Source: Siphonodentalium dalli (Eukaryota > Mollusca > Scaphopoda > Gadilida > Siphonodentaliidae). From it: a stretch of DNA of 64,000 bases. The translations under genes and the position numbers were made by a program. Below the pieces are notes generated by a model. That model was not told the DNA's origin and searched no databases. It was given only the letters and a program-made list of their open reading frames with translations. How positions within the stretch are numbered: position 1 is the first letter of the stretch; every line of letters begins with the position of its first letter. Below, piece by piece: positions 37,106 through 48,499 of the stretch. The stretch spans positions 5,900,734 through 5,964,733 of the forward strand of contig CP136061.1 of assembly GCA_032622095.1 (NCBI GenBank), given 5' to 3'.

Positions 37106-38271
37106 TATCATCAGTTCCAATAAGTGATATCACTAACTCGCGGTGAATCCGCCATTTGGTCTCCGGAGGTCAAAGTTAACAAGTAGCATATATTTTTAGC
37201 ATATGACTCCAGTCTGGGAATTCCCAAAATAAAATGGCAACAGTTCGTTACGAATCGCAGGTGCGACAACTTCATAAAACTAATTAAACACCCTGGATAC
37301 ATACAATACGTAGGTTTCGCACAGTAGATGGATTGGATGTATCACGTATGTTTTTTAGTTATTTTTTTAATGCAAGAACTCACTATTTATCAGTAACATA
37401 TGGGAAGTTCGTTGACAAAAAAAGGGCATCTGAATGTCTGCATCGTCACCAGATCCTAACTCTATAGATGACATGGCCACAAAACAATTCTTAAACACGT
37501 AGTTGCACTCAGAATAAATGAAATTAAGCCATAAAATGTTGAATGTCGAATGTTTACAAATGGATGCTACTTCTTAACTTTGACCTTTTGCCGGTGGGTT
37601 GGGTAAAATGCTAGGAATCGGGCCATATGGAACCATCGGCCATCATGAAAATAGCGAACCAGTGACAAGGCTTATTATCCCTCTAAATGAAGGACTACCG
37701 CTTTTCGGCACATAAATAATAAATAAAATTATCACTCTCAAATTATGTTTGTAAATACTCTGTGATGAGGGTACTCCGAGTAAAACTCACATCACGCATT
37801 GAAAATTAAAATTGTGATCATACAAACATTCATATCCCGATGTTCCTAATGACCACATGGATTCTCATTTTGAATATAAGCTGTCCAAGGAAGTCTATTT
37901 TTAAGCAATTTTTTTTCACTTTGTAAAAACTCGACCTATTGTCCATGCAGGCGTCTACAAATGTCATTAGCTCGATAACTTGAACAAATTTCAACGGATT
38001 TCTTTGATATTCGGTATATGAGACATGCTCAGCAATATCTTGATCAAGTTTGAAAACCAGCCTGGTCCATGCATTGTGGGTGGAATTACGGCCCTTAATT
38101 AGTTAATTTTGTTGAATAATTTTGATGGTGTTCGCTTGAAAACTTAAACAAATATTAACTGATTTTGTTTATATTCTGTACATAACAAATATTTAAGTGC
38201 CATCTTCATCCGCTTAACTGAAAGTTCATTAAGAGTTCAACAGTTAATATAAGCAGCTGATCACGGAAAAT
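37106..38271. other. Unassigned AT-rich sequence
   Basis: Contains the second copy of the ~80-bp duplication and old dispersed-repeat strings (attacggcccttaattag). No supported exon. Confidence 0.35.
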
Positions 38272-38500
38272 ATCAAATTAATTAACGACGGAAACATATC
38301 TATCAAATTAATTAACGACGGAAACATATCTATCAAATTAATTAACGACGGAAACATATCTATCAAATTAATTAACGACGGAAACATATCTATCAAATTA
38401 ATTAACGACTGAAACATATCTATCAAATTAATTAACGACGGAAACATATCTATCAAATTAATTAATGACTGAAATATATCTATCAAATTAATTAACAAAA
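38272..38500. repeat. 30-bp minisatellite, ~8 copies
   Basis: The unit is tatcaaattaattaacgacg + gaaacatatc. Because 30 is a multiple of three, the minus strand stays open as a 10-residue repeat; there is no reason to call it a gene. Confidence 0.95.
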
Positions 38501-38735
38501 TTGAAAGTTTGTAAAAACAGAATAATCAATCGGGTTTTAATGAGTACGTGATATAATTCACTTGGGGAGTTGGACCAAAAGAACTCCTTTTGTGAATTAT
38601 GTCACATAATCATTGAAATAAATTGATTACCTTGTAATCTACAAGCCTCATATTAATCCTGGTCATTTCTTGTTTCTGATCAAATTAAATACATAAATAT
38701 TTACATACAGTTTGATATGTATTAAATTACTACAA
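38501..38735. other. AT-rich sequence with small foldback
   Basis: gagtacgtgatataattcac and gtgaattatgtcacataatc form an imperfect inverted repeat around 38,540-38,610. Nothing else noted. Confidence 0.4.
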
Positions 38736-39200
38736 CATATTTTAAGATGGGAGCTATCAAATGTTTTTGATATTCATTGGAAAAGTGGCTATCTTAGATT
38801 TTATTTTATATATATCTCTTCATGTTGATAATCTAGTATTACTTAGACATTTCAACTTTCCGCATTCCTAATCCATTGACTGTAACACTTGAAATTATTC
38901 CCTTTCCATTGTTGAGCTACAGTCATTGACACTTTCATTACTGAATACTGTTAAAAAGCATGGCTGCCAGTGGCCATCTTGGATTTTACTCATGGTATGA
39001 CTAAATCCTTTAGCACACCTTACAGGTCACATTTCTCATCCAATCATTACCAATTGGATCTTTCGGGTGACCTCTAGATTGGAGCCTCCATTTTTTCCCG
39101 AAATTCGTAAAAAAAAAACATTGGCCGTCAGCAGCCATCTTGGATTTCAAATGTGAATCCTGCAGCCCACATTTATTGGAGATATGAGAGCTATCAAATT
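38736..39200. repeat. Degenerate copy of the satellite-bearing element
   Basis: Contains the shared right terminus (gttgagctacagtcattgac, actttcatta at ~38,921-38,942) preceded by the same unique flank as 14,250-14,370 (tctagtattacttagacatt). Diverged monomers with catggctgccagtggccatc follow to ~39,190. Confidence 0.75.
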
Positions 39201-39832
39201 TTAACTGTTTTATTAAAAACATGACAATTCTTTAATACAAGACAACTTATACAACAAATTCTGGAGCCGAACAATTTGAAAAGGCAGAGGCTTGTCATAT
39301 ACAGGTACTGGATGGATGGACGCATGGCTAGACAGATGGATGCATGCAATACAGTAAACCCCCCCACCCATCTTTTGGGATGGGGATATAATTATGAAAC
39401 TCGTTTGATAAATTTGAGTCACCTTTATTCACCATTAGTCATTTTATCTTCTGCAAATTATGGGATATAGAACAGAAGGGGAAAAAGTAACTAAAACAAT
39501 GTTATTTGAGATTAGAAATCGTTCCCAGAAGATGAGGCCTAAGCGATGCTACCCCGCACAACAGGCAAGCATCACCAAATTCACGACAGCAGCAATATGC
39601 ATGCCTTGAAATAGTGTGTCTGTCATTTGCAGAATGAGGTTCCCAGAGGGTGAATTTTGTGATGCTACCCTGCATAGCGAATCATCAGGATCTTCAGTCA
39701 TTTAGCAGCACATGAATCATCAGGATCTTCCAAAATTTTCTGGGTTTTTTCCATGATGAATTTAATGGAGCTTTCATGATGATTGATTGCACATCAGTGC
39801 TGAAATTACGAAATTAAAAATTATGGTTGAAG
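39201..39832. other. Unassigned sequence with fragments of the hairpin repeat
   Basis: Partial GAATGAGGT-hairpin pieces at 39,540-39,595 and 39,631-39,680, and a short direct repeat (gaatcatcaggatcttc) near 39,678 and 39,715. No gene supported. Confidence 0.4.
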
Positions 39833-40084
39833 TTAACCCTTTTCATGACTGGAGCTTCCTGGAATTTTGCGAAAACCCTGTGCCGATGCATCCTCTTATA
39901 TATGCGAGTCTCCCATAGGGAGCCTCGCATATATAAGACAATACATATGGCCGAACAGTATTGACCTTTACCTTGTAAGCCAGAGCATTCTCTTATATAT
40001 GCGAGGCTCCCTATGGGAGACTCACATATATAAGACAATGCACTTGCACAGGATCTTGAATGCTGAACTAGCTGAAACGGTTAA
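39833..40084. mobile_element. TTAA-type MITE, third family, two variant palindromes
   Basis: TTAA plus cccttttcatgactggagct at left and gaaacgg plus TTAA at right (weak end match). Two palindromes at ~39,878-39,950 and ~39,978-40,047 share the outer arms of the 69-bp palindrome but have a different core (tctcccatagggagcc). It sits 28 bp beyond the stop codon of the minus-strand gene and may supply part of its 3' UTR. Confidence 0.75.
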
Positions 40085-40111
40085 TGATCTACGATCTAAT
40101 TTTGTCCCAGA

Positions 40112-40319
40112 TCAAGACCCTTCTTCTTCTTGTCGTTCTATTTCCTCAAAGAATTTCATTTTCCTGTATTTTCCCGTTTCTTCCTTAGGAAATGGCACGA
40201 AAGCCGGGCATGGCCTTTGTCCGGGAATCTCGCACACACACCACCTCCTGAATGTGTCTCCGAAATAAGCCGGGTTTGACGCCACCGCCTGATCTAACTC
40301 CTCCTTCTCAAGTTGTTCT
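40112..40319 (-). CDS. Terminal exon of an unidentified gene (68 codons plus stop)
   Basis: On the minus strand an acceptor (ttctatttcag) precedes one base plus 68 codons and TGA at 40,112-40,114. The peptide begins EQLEKEELDQAVASNPAYFG, continues with DTFRRWCVCEIPGQRPCPAF, and ends in an acidic/basic helix (KMKFFEEIERQEEEGS). The single leading base fits exactly the two-base overhang of the exon at 46,369-46,456, which supports a real gene. I do not recognise the family; the cysteines (CVC...RPC) could be structural. The start of this exon also exists as a partial duplicate at ~46,149. Confidence 0.7.
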
Positions 40320-40343
40320 CTGAAATAGAAATGTCGAGTATAT

Positions 40344-40893
40344 TAACCTTTCTATACTAAATACTCATTGATGAGTAGTTATCCCAATGGAAATGTTCAG
40401 ATAATAAGTTTAAAGTTTAACCCTTTATATACTAAAGCATCACTGACGAGTAGTCATCCCATAGGAAATGTTCAGATAATAAGTTTAACCCTTTCTATAC
40501 TAAAGCATCATTGATGAGTAGTTACCCCATAGGAAATGTTCAGATAATAAGTTTAACCCTTTCTATACTAAACACTCATTGATGAGTAGTTATCCCATAG
40601 GAAATATTCAGATAATAAGTTTAACCCTTTCTATACTAAAGCATCATTGATGAGTAGTTATCCCATAGGAAATATTCAAATAATAAGTTTAACCCTTTCT
40701 ATACTAAACACTGATTGATGAGTAGTTATCCCATATGAAATGTTAAGATAATAAGTTTAACCCTTTCTATACTAAATACTCATTGATGAGTAGTTATCCC
40801 ATTGGAAATATTCAGATAATAAGTTTAACCCTTTCTATACTAAACACTCATTGACGAGTAGTTATCCCATTGGAAATATTCAGATAATAAGTC
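40344..40893. repeat. 67-69 bp minisatellite, ~8 copies, abutting the 3' splice site
   Basis: The unit is taaccctttctatactaaac + actcattgatgagtagttat + cccataggaaatattcagat + aataagtt. The array begins ~25 bp upstream (in transcript sense) of the terminal-exon acceptor at 40,320. It carries a near-palindromic core, actcattgatgagt, shared in inverted orientation with the 77-bp array at 44,519. Confidence 0.92.
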
Positions 40894-41457
40894 CAGCAAA
40901 GGACCATATCTGAATATTTCCCTCCAATAAATAGGGTATTTTTTTCTTTACCCTTAGGGAACCTCACATGCATGAGCAGACGACGACACTCAGCAATACA
41001 AACTGCTACATGTATGGTGCTCCCTGCAGGATTGTCATTATGCCCCTGACAAGGTTTGGGACATATAGTTGAGCACTCCATCCATACGGCTGTCCGTACT
41101 AAAATATCACATTGTAACTCAGGTGTTAATTATCAGATTTAGTTGTCTGTTGACATGGTGATAGCATCAGTTTGGAAGAAAAAAAATATCCTCATTCTAT
41201 CTGATTCTATGGGTTTTTTCCATTAATTTTTACCAGAGTTATGGCCCTTGTTTGACTGGAATTTTTTTTTATTTTGTCTCTACTGACAATGCAGCTTGTA
41301 ATTCGGACATGGATCATCAGATACTTGTCCTTTGACATGGTGATAGCCCAGAATGCGGTAAAGGATACCCACATACTACAGGTTTTGTCCATTAATTTTA
41401 ACCAGAGTTACATCCCTTGTTTGACTTGGGAATTTCTAAATTTTGTATCCATATGAA
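40894..41457. other. Intronic sequence with dispersed-repeat pieces
   Basis: An agacgac-type hairpin module lies at 40,963-41,030. Two diverged ~130-bp copies of a gttatggcccttgtttgact block lie near 41,235 and 41,405. No exon recognised. Confidence 0.4.
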
Positions 41458-42540
41458 TACAGTAAAACCTCTCTAATCCGAACACCCTTCGGACCGGCCC
41501 TTCTGTTCGGTTTAGAGAGGTGTTCGGTTTACAGAAAATCGCAAAACCATCGGAATATATTGCCTCTGTCGGTAAGAGTTATTGAGACCCGAACACCTCC
41601 GTACTGATTTATTAAACTTTATTCAATAAACTACAAAATACAACAAAAAATCAATTGCAATAGATAAACATGTACTTAAGTACTTAAATAAGACTTTAAA
41701 TATATGTACAGATAAACCTGGAAACACGGAAATGATACATTTTACGGTGATTCCCGGTTTTTGAAAATGTTGACGGTAGATTTCATATCTGATCCGTCGT
41801 TTTCCCGACGGCTCATTAATTGTGATAAGTTGTTTAAAACTGTGATGGTGACAATAAACCACCATCCTGTACTTTTAGCTAATTGGTGTTTAGTTTGGAC
41901 AATTGTTGTACAAACAAAGAGTCCCTTCCAGCTCAATAACTGATGTAAAAACAACGTGTCGCTGCTCTAATTAGCTGTGAAGTCACCATTGTTCAATCAG
42001 TTTGCAAATAAGCAAACATGTATCTATGTGTATCTGAAGGTGGTGCAGTGCAGTAACAAATTCTGGTTTAGGCGTATCCAATTAGACACCTGTTGTTTTA
42101 ATCTGCTTCAAAGCTTCGCCGAGACAAAAGAACGCTAACTAAATTGGTACGCTTATTCAATAGTACGAAAGTACATTACCTGTGTGCACGCAAGTTGGCC
42201 TGGTAACCATTTCGGAATTTATTTAGAATAAGATTAAATATAAATACGGCCGTAACTTTTTATTATCAGGCATTATATTCGTTTTAATTTGTAATTACGT
42301 TCACATCATTACCTTTTAACTGATTGCGTTCGGTCTCTTCCATCACTTTCAGCGTTCGGATTGTGGAGGTAAACATTAGTGTATTTGTTCACTTATGGAC
42401 TAATAAAGCCGGCCGATATTCGGAGCACAGAGGTTTCGGATTACAGAGGTAATCATTAGTGACAATGCACTTGGGTAAATTTGGGACCGAACAATTCGTT
42501 CGGATTGGAGAGAGATTCGGATTGGAGAGGTTTCACTGTA
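41458..42540. mobile_element. Non-autonomous pogo/Tigger-like element, ~1.08 kb
   Basis: Ends cagtaaaacctctctaatcc and ggattggagaggtttcactg are inverted repeats flanked by TA on both sides. Subterminal gttcgg(a/t)tta-type repeats recur at both ends. The CAGT(A/G)AAACCTC(T/C)CTAATCCGAA-type end is typical of pogo/Tigger elements. The interior has no recognisable transposase. Confidence 0.85.
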
Positions 42541-42723
42541 TATAAGCTTGTAACTAATTGGGCATGGATCATCAGATTTGGTTGAGCTTTCTATTAATAG
42601 CACAGTTTAGGGGGAAAGGATATCCACTTCTTGGATTTAGAAAATAAAATTTTTCCATCCATACAAATATTTTTAGTATTACCCACAGATGACAAATAAA
42701 AACAAATGCAGAAGGACACCTTT

Positions 42724-44372
42724 TTAGCTCAACTTTACTTTGTAAAGTTTGAACTATTGCCATGGCTTGGTATCCGTCGTCTGTGTGTGTGTGCGTGTGT
42801 GATTCGTCAACAATTTCCTTTAGCACGGGCTACAGTTCGTACCTTTGATCCAATTATTATGAAATTTGTCATGGATGTTGACATTGACATGTAGATGGGA
42901 ACAAGTCATTTTGGGGTCATTCGGAAAAAAAAGATGGCCGCCAGTGGCCATCTTGGATTTCAAAATTCAATCCATTAGCACGGGCTACAGGCCGTACTGT
43001 TCGTCTTATTGTCATGAAATTTGTCATGGATGTTAATATTGACAAGTGGATGGGAACGAGTAATTTTGGGGTTGTTCGGCCAAAAAACATGGCCACCGGC
43101 AGCCATCTTAGATTTTACTCTTTGCATGACTAAATTCTTTGGCACGGCCTACAGGTCGTACCTTTGGTCGGATCATCATAAAATGTGTCATGGATGTTAA
43201 CAATGACATGTAGATGGGAACGAGTCATTTTGGGGTCATTCGGCCCAAAAACATGGCCGCCAGCAGCCATCTTAGATTTACTCTTTGCATGACTAAATCC
43301 TTTAGCACGAGCTACAGGTCGTACCTTTAGTCGGATCATCATGAAATTTTTCATGGCTGTTGAAATTGGAATGTAGATGGGAACGAGTCGTTTTGGGGTC
43401 ATTTGGACAAACAACATGGCCGCCAGTGGCCATCTTGGATTTCAAAATTCAATCCATTAGCACGGGCTACAGGTCGTACCTTTGGTCTGATCATCATGAA
43501 ATTTGTCACGAATGTTAACATTGACATGTAGATGGGAACGAGTAATTTTGGGGTCATTCGGCCCAAAACATGGCCGCCGGCAGCCATCTTAGATTTACTC
43601 TTTGCATGACTAAATCCTTTAGCACGGGCTACAGGTCGTACCTTTAGTCGGATCATCATGAATTTTTTCATGGCTATTGAAATTGGAATGTAGATGGGAA
43701 CGAGTCGTTTTGGGGTCATTTGGACAAACAACATGGCCACCAGTGGCCATCTTGGATTTCAAAATTCAATCCATTAGCATGGGCTACAGGTCGTACCTTT
43801 GGTCTGATCATCATGAAATTTGTCATGAATGTTAACATTGACATGTAGATGGGAACGAGTAATTTTGGGGTCATTCGGCCCAAAAACATGGCCGCCGGCA
43901 GCCATCTTAGATTTACTATTTGCATGACTAAATTCTTTGGCACGGCCTACAGGTCGTACATTTGGTCGGATCATCATAAAATGTGTCATGGATGTTAACA
44001 ATGACATGTAGATGGGAACGAGTAATTTTGGGGTCATTCGGCAAAAAAACATGGCCGCCAGCAGCCATTTTGGATTTTACTCTTTGTATGACTAATTCCT
44101 TTAGCACGGGCTACAGGTCGTACCTTTAGTCTGATCATCATGAAATTTTTCATGGCTATTGAAATTGGAATGTAGATGGGAAAGAGTCATTTTGGGGTTA
44201 TTCGGACAAAAAACATGGCCGCCAGCTGCCATCTTGGATTTTACTCTGTGTATGACTAAATCCTTTACTGCTCATTTTTTACACTCCTTTTTAATCTCTG
44301 TATTCATTGCCAATCACACTAAAATTACCTTCTTTACAAAGTTGAGCTACAGTGTCATTGACACTTTCATTA
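42724..44372. mobile_element. Satellite-bearing element with 9 monomers and both ends
   Basis: The left end tagctcaactttactttgta + aagtttgaac precedes a gtccgtcgtctg-type segment and a GT tract. About nine ~160-bp monomers (42,825-44,270) follow, then unique sequence, and finally ctttacaaagttgagctaca + gtgtcattgacactttcatt. Left tagctcaac...gtaaag and right ctttac...gttgagcta are inverted. This is the best-preserved copy and shows what the 14-kb array grew from. Confidence 0.75.
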
Positions 44373-44518
44373 ATGTTTTAATGGAGAGAAATGTGGAGGA
44401 ATGTGGAGGAATGTCCCGATATGAAGAAGTTCAACAAATTATATGTCAGTTTGAACAAACGATATGTCCGTTTCTTGAACTTATTATATGGACAATTCCC
44501 CATTAGGGAACTACTCGT
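44373..44518. other. Spacer before the 77-bp array
   Basis: Contains short direct repeats (atgtggagga, then gaacaaacgatatgtc-type strings). Nothing else seen. Confidence 0.4.
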
Positions 44519-46117
44519 CCATGAGTATTGGTAGTATTGGCAGTATAGTAATAATTAGTATAGGTTTGACACCACAGTCTGATCTAACTACTCGTCCATG
44601 AGTATTGGTAGTATTGGCAGTATAGTAATAATTAGTATAGGTTTGACACCACAGTCTGATCTAACTACTCGTCCATGAGTATTGGTAGTATTGGCAGTAT
44701 AGTAATAATTAGTATAGGTTTGACACCACAGTCTGATCTAACTACTCGTCCATGAGTATTGGTAGTATTGGCAGTATAGTAATAATTAGTATAGGTTTGA
44801 CACCACAGTCTGATCTAACTACTCGTCCATGAGTATTGGTAGTATTGGCAGTATAGTAATAATTAGTATAGGTTTGACACCACAGTCTGATCTAACTACT
44901 CGTCCATGAGTATTGGTAGTATTGGCAGTATAGTAATAATTAGTATAGGTTTGACACCACAGTCTGATCTAACTACTCGTCCATGAGTATTGGTAGTATT
45001 GGCAGTATAGTAATAATTAGTATAGGTTTGACACCACAGTCTGATCTAACTACTCGTCCATGAGTATTGGTAGTATTGGCAGTATAGTAATAATTAGTAT
45101 AGGTTTGACATCACAGTCTGATCTAACTACTCGTCCATGAGTATTGGTAGTATTGGCAGTATAGTAATAATTAGTATAGGTTTGACACCACAGTCTGATC
45201 TAACTACTCGTCCATGAGTATTGGTAGTATTGGCAGTATAGTAATAATTAGTATAGGTTTGACACCACAGTCTGATCTAACTACTCGTCCATGAGTATTG
45301 GTAGTATTGGCAGTATAGTAATAATTAGTATAGGTTTGACACCACAGTCTGATCTAACTACTCGTCCATGAGTATTGGTAGTATTGGCAGTATAGTAATA
45401 ATTAGTATAGGTTTGACACCACAGTCTGATCTAACTACTCGTCCATGAGTATTGGTAGTATTGGCAGTATAGTAATAATTAGTATAGGTTTGACATCACA
45501 GTCTGATCTAACTACTCGTCCATGAGTATTGGTAGTATTGGCAGTATAGTAATAATTAGTATAGGTTTGACACCACAGTCTGATCTAACTACTCGTCCAT
45601 GAGTATTGGTAGTATTGGCAGTATAGTAATAATTAGTATAGGTTTGACACCACAGTCTGATCTAACTACTCGTCCATGAGTATTGGTAGTATTGGCAGTA
45701 TAGTAATAATTAGTATAGGTTTGACACCACAGTCTGATCTAACTACTCGTCCATGAGTATTGGTAGTATTGGCAGTATAGTAATAATTAGTATAGGTTTG
45801 ACATCACAGTCTGATCTAACTACTCGTCCATGAGTATTGGTAGTATTGGCAGTATAGTAATAATTAGTATAGGTTTGACACCACAGTCTGATCTAACTAC
45901 TCGTCCATGAGTATTGGTAGTATTGGCAGTATAGTAATAATTAGTATAGGTTTGACACCACAGTCTGATCTAACTACTCGTCCATGAGTATTGGTAGTAT
46001 TGGCAGTATAGTAATAATTAGTATAGGTTTGACACCACAGTCTGATCTAACTACTCGTCCATGAGTATTGGTAGTATTGGCAGTATAGTAATAATTAGTA
46101 TAGGTTTTACACCACAG
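44519..46117. repeat. 77-bp minisatellite built from a duplicated exon fragment, ~21 copies
   Basis: The unit is taactactcgtccatgagta + ttggtagtattggcagtata + gtaataattagtataggttt + gacaccacagtctgatc. Copies are almost identical (cacc/catc is the main variant). On the minus strand part of each unit (ttagatcagactgtggtgtc + aaacc) is homologous to bases ~25-50 of the terminal exon at 40,319. Confidence 0.95.
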
Positions 46118-46149
46118 TCTGATCTAACTCCTCTTTCTCAAGCTGTTCA
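46118..46149 (-). pseudogene. Partial duplicate of the terminal exon
   Basis: On the minus strand a possible acceptor (tttctatgacag) precedes a sequence coding EQLEKEELDQTVV and then TAA, in the same phase as the exon at 40,319. It lies 219 bp downstream of the 46,369 donor. Splicing to it would give a product shortened by more than 50 residues. It merges directly into the 77-bp array, so it is the probable seed of that array. Confidence 0.7.
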
Positions 46150-46368
46150 CTGTCATAGAAACACAAAGCTTAAAGATGCACAATCTGGTTGGATGATTCC
46201 CGTATCATCCAGTTACAACAACAACAACAATGGAAATTCAACAAAAGCCGATGTAGTTACCCAAATTAGTTTAAATTACATTATTTGCAATAAATGCAAC
46301 AATACCAAGCACTGTAATCATATTTGAATCAATTAAAAGAAAATGAACTTAATTTTTATAAAGCTTAC

Positions 46369-46456
46369 TTTGTTTTACAGAACACCTTCTTTATCTGATC
46401 TGATATCTGTTCTTTAGACCTCCCATCGACATCTACAACAAATTTCTTCCCATTTT
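46369..46456 (-). CDS. Internal exon of the same unidentified gene (88 nt)
   Basis: Minus strand: acceptor gcattaatttcag, then 2 + 84 + 2 bases, then donor gtaagc. It encodes NGKKFVVDVDGRSKEQISDQ + IKKVFCKT. The overhang phase matches the exon at 40,319. The VDGRSKEQISDQIKKVF stretch loosely recalls the C-terminal helix of nucleoside-monophosphate kinases, but this is only an impression. Upstream exons were not found; the gene probably starts at higher coordinates. Confidence 0.65.
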
Positions 46457-46902
46457 CTGAAATTAATGCAAAACAAACTTCAGAAAACATTAAATCAGTA
46501 ACCAATTGTTATTAACTTTTTCTAATTGCTCAAATGTTTTCATGTCATGTTTTTTATTACAAACTGGGAAAGAAAAAGTGTCTATTTTTGGAACATTAAA
46601 CTGTTAAAGATGCTTCGTCCAATTTAACATCCCTAAATTACTATATCTGCAGCTTCAAATTCCATATAGCGATGCCGGGTTTGAACTGGATGTGTCATCA
46701 AAAATGTAAACCAACTTCTTCTTTCATATGTGAATGGTGAATGGCATGGTCATATATTGGGCATCGAGATTACCATCTATATTGTACCTGAGTTAAAGGT
46801 TCACACCATTTATACAAGTTTTTCAATTTTTACCAGTACAGAATATGCACCTCACTCAAGTGGGTCCCACAAAGTTTAGTCACTCAATGGAACTATAGTC
46901 TG
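46457..46902. other. Unassigned intronic sequence
   Basis: AT-rich; no exon or repeat recognised. Confidence 0.35.
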
Positions 46903-47291
46903 TTCTGCTTCAGGGGCGCCGGAAGCATCCAAGGGCAGGGGGGCAGAGCCTACAAAAAGGGCACTTTTCCGCAAAAAAGGGCATTTTCTCCGCAAACTCG
47001 GGAAAATAACCATAAATTCATTGTGGCAAAAATCCCTATTTTAATGGTATTTGTCGGTTTTTATGGCCGTTTTGTGATAAAATTGACAAAAAATTAATAT
47101 TCCTTGTGAAATTGGTGGTATTTGGACCAAAAAAGTCACATTTTGCTATAAAAACACGAGATTAAACACACAAAAAGCATTTTCTGTCTCCAGAAAAAGG
47201 GCAAGTCCTGCCCCCGCTCGCCTCCTTGGTCAAGGGCAGGGGGGTCAGCTGCCCCCTCTGCCCCCCCTCTTCCGGCGCCCCTGTTCTGCTT
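46903..47291. mobile_element. hAT-like MITE with 8-bp target duplication
   Basis: Ends caggggcgccggaag and cttccggcgcccctg are exact inverted repeats and are flanked by identical 8-bp ttctgctt at 46,903-46,910 and 47,284-47,291. CAGGGG-type ends with 8-bp duplication are typical of hAT. The 373-bp interior is non-coding. Confidence 0.93.
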
Positions 47292-47331
47292 GACAGCCGA
47301 TGTTAGAAGTCTTAACAATATAACCTCCCCA

Positions 47332-47768
47332 TTAACCCTTTACCCAACAAAACGGCCAAAAACGCCCAAATAAAGCTTCAACAGCCTAAAATATCTTCGG
47401 TCTGTCTCAATAACACCATACAAATATGGATATCATTGGAACCGGTTCATTGACCACATTGTGATGGTTACAGTTATGCCCTGTGCCAATGCATTCTCTT
47501 ATATATAAGAGAATGCATTGGCCTAAAAAAAATCTTTTTTTAACACTTTTTACCATTTTTTCTTACATTCTTTAATAATTTTATAATTTTTTCTTACATT
47601 TTTTAACAATTTTTATAATATTTTTCTACATTCTTTGACAATTTTATCATTTTTAATATGTGTTAAGCCAATGCATTCTCGTATATATGCGAGACGACCT
47701 ATGGTCGACTCGCATATATAAGAGAATACATTGGCACAGGGCCGCCGTTCTGTTGGGTAAAGGGTTAA
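47332..47768 (+). mobile_element. TTAA-flanked MITE (piggyBac-like)
   Basis: TTAA plus ccctttacccaaca at left and tgttgggtaaaggg plus TTAA at right. Palindromes at 47,486-47,524 (core deleted) and 47,667-47,735 (full). Same internal order as 27,140 and 27,677. Confidence 0.9.
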
Positions 47769-48079
47769 AGGGATGGGTGGCCTTCATTGTAGGTTATAAT
47801 TTAGAAAAAACATTTATCAAATTATGATAATTTCCTCAAGAATATACAAATAGTATAGCATAATGATGATATGAATGCGATATTATTCATAAAACACACT
47901 TTGTGTCAGAAAAAAAGCAGGTTTAGTTTCTCGTAAAAATTGCAGTGAATTGTTTCTAAGCAGTCACAATATTGCGTAATTTCCTTATTGAGATTCGCGC
48001 GCATTATATGTCGATTGTAAAACCCCTAATTTGGTGTCTAAATTTACAAGGAGAAAATACTAACAGGATTGACAAATAT
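47769..48079. other. Unassigned AT-rich sequence
   Basis: No exon, repeat or element end recognised. Confidence 0.35.
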
Positions 48080-48311
48080 TCATCTCTTTGCTAGAACAAT
48101 TATATTATGTAAACGTTTTCTGTCTGATGATTTCCCAATCATGAAGTAACGTGGATTAGCTGGATTTTGAACTAACAGCTGGTAGAATGGGTCGATTAAA
48201 ACAAAATTTGGTGTGATTTGAATGTGATTGTTGATGGTGCCAATAATTTTAGCTTTGCCTTCCACAGCAAAACGGAACATTTTCATTGGATGATCTGGTA
48301 GTTCCGAGTGT
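48080..48311 (-). CDS. Candidate terminal exon of an unidentified gene
   Basis: Minus strand: a possible acceptor (atttgtttatag) precedes 1 base plus 76 codons ending in TGA. The peptide has protein-like composition (HSELPDHPMKMFRFAVEGKA, then NNHIQITPNFVLIDPFYQLL, ending RKRLHNIIVLAKR). I do not recognise it. Because it ends in a stop, it would belong to a different gene or transcript from the exons at 46,369 and 40,112. Could also be a chance frame or exon relic. Confidence 0.4.
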
Positions 48312-48499
48312 CTATAAACAAATGGTTCTGTCACGTTTTTTATGTATATTTACATCACAAACCGTACAAACATGACAATAACATGCAATGTCCGCGATAT
48401 TTATGATTGGTATAAGAACAACATCTGTCTATTATATAATACTCTTTCTGTTTATGGAGGTTTTAGCGGATGTCTATTTGTCTGTTAAAGAAAATAAGA

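Noticed and set aside
38244..38498. 84-codon minus-strand frame with LINLIDMFPS repeats
   Set aside because: A 30-bp tandem repeat keeps any frame open; no start context, homologue or exon signals.
46369..46456. Naming the minus-strand gene as a nucleotide kinase
   Set aside because: Only a short helix resembles that family and no P-loop is in the window.
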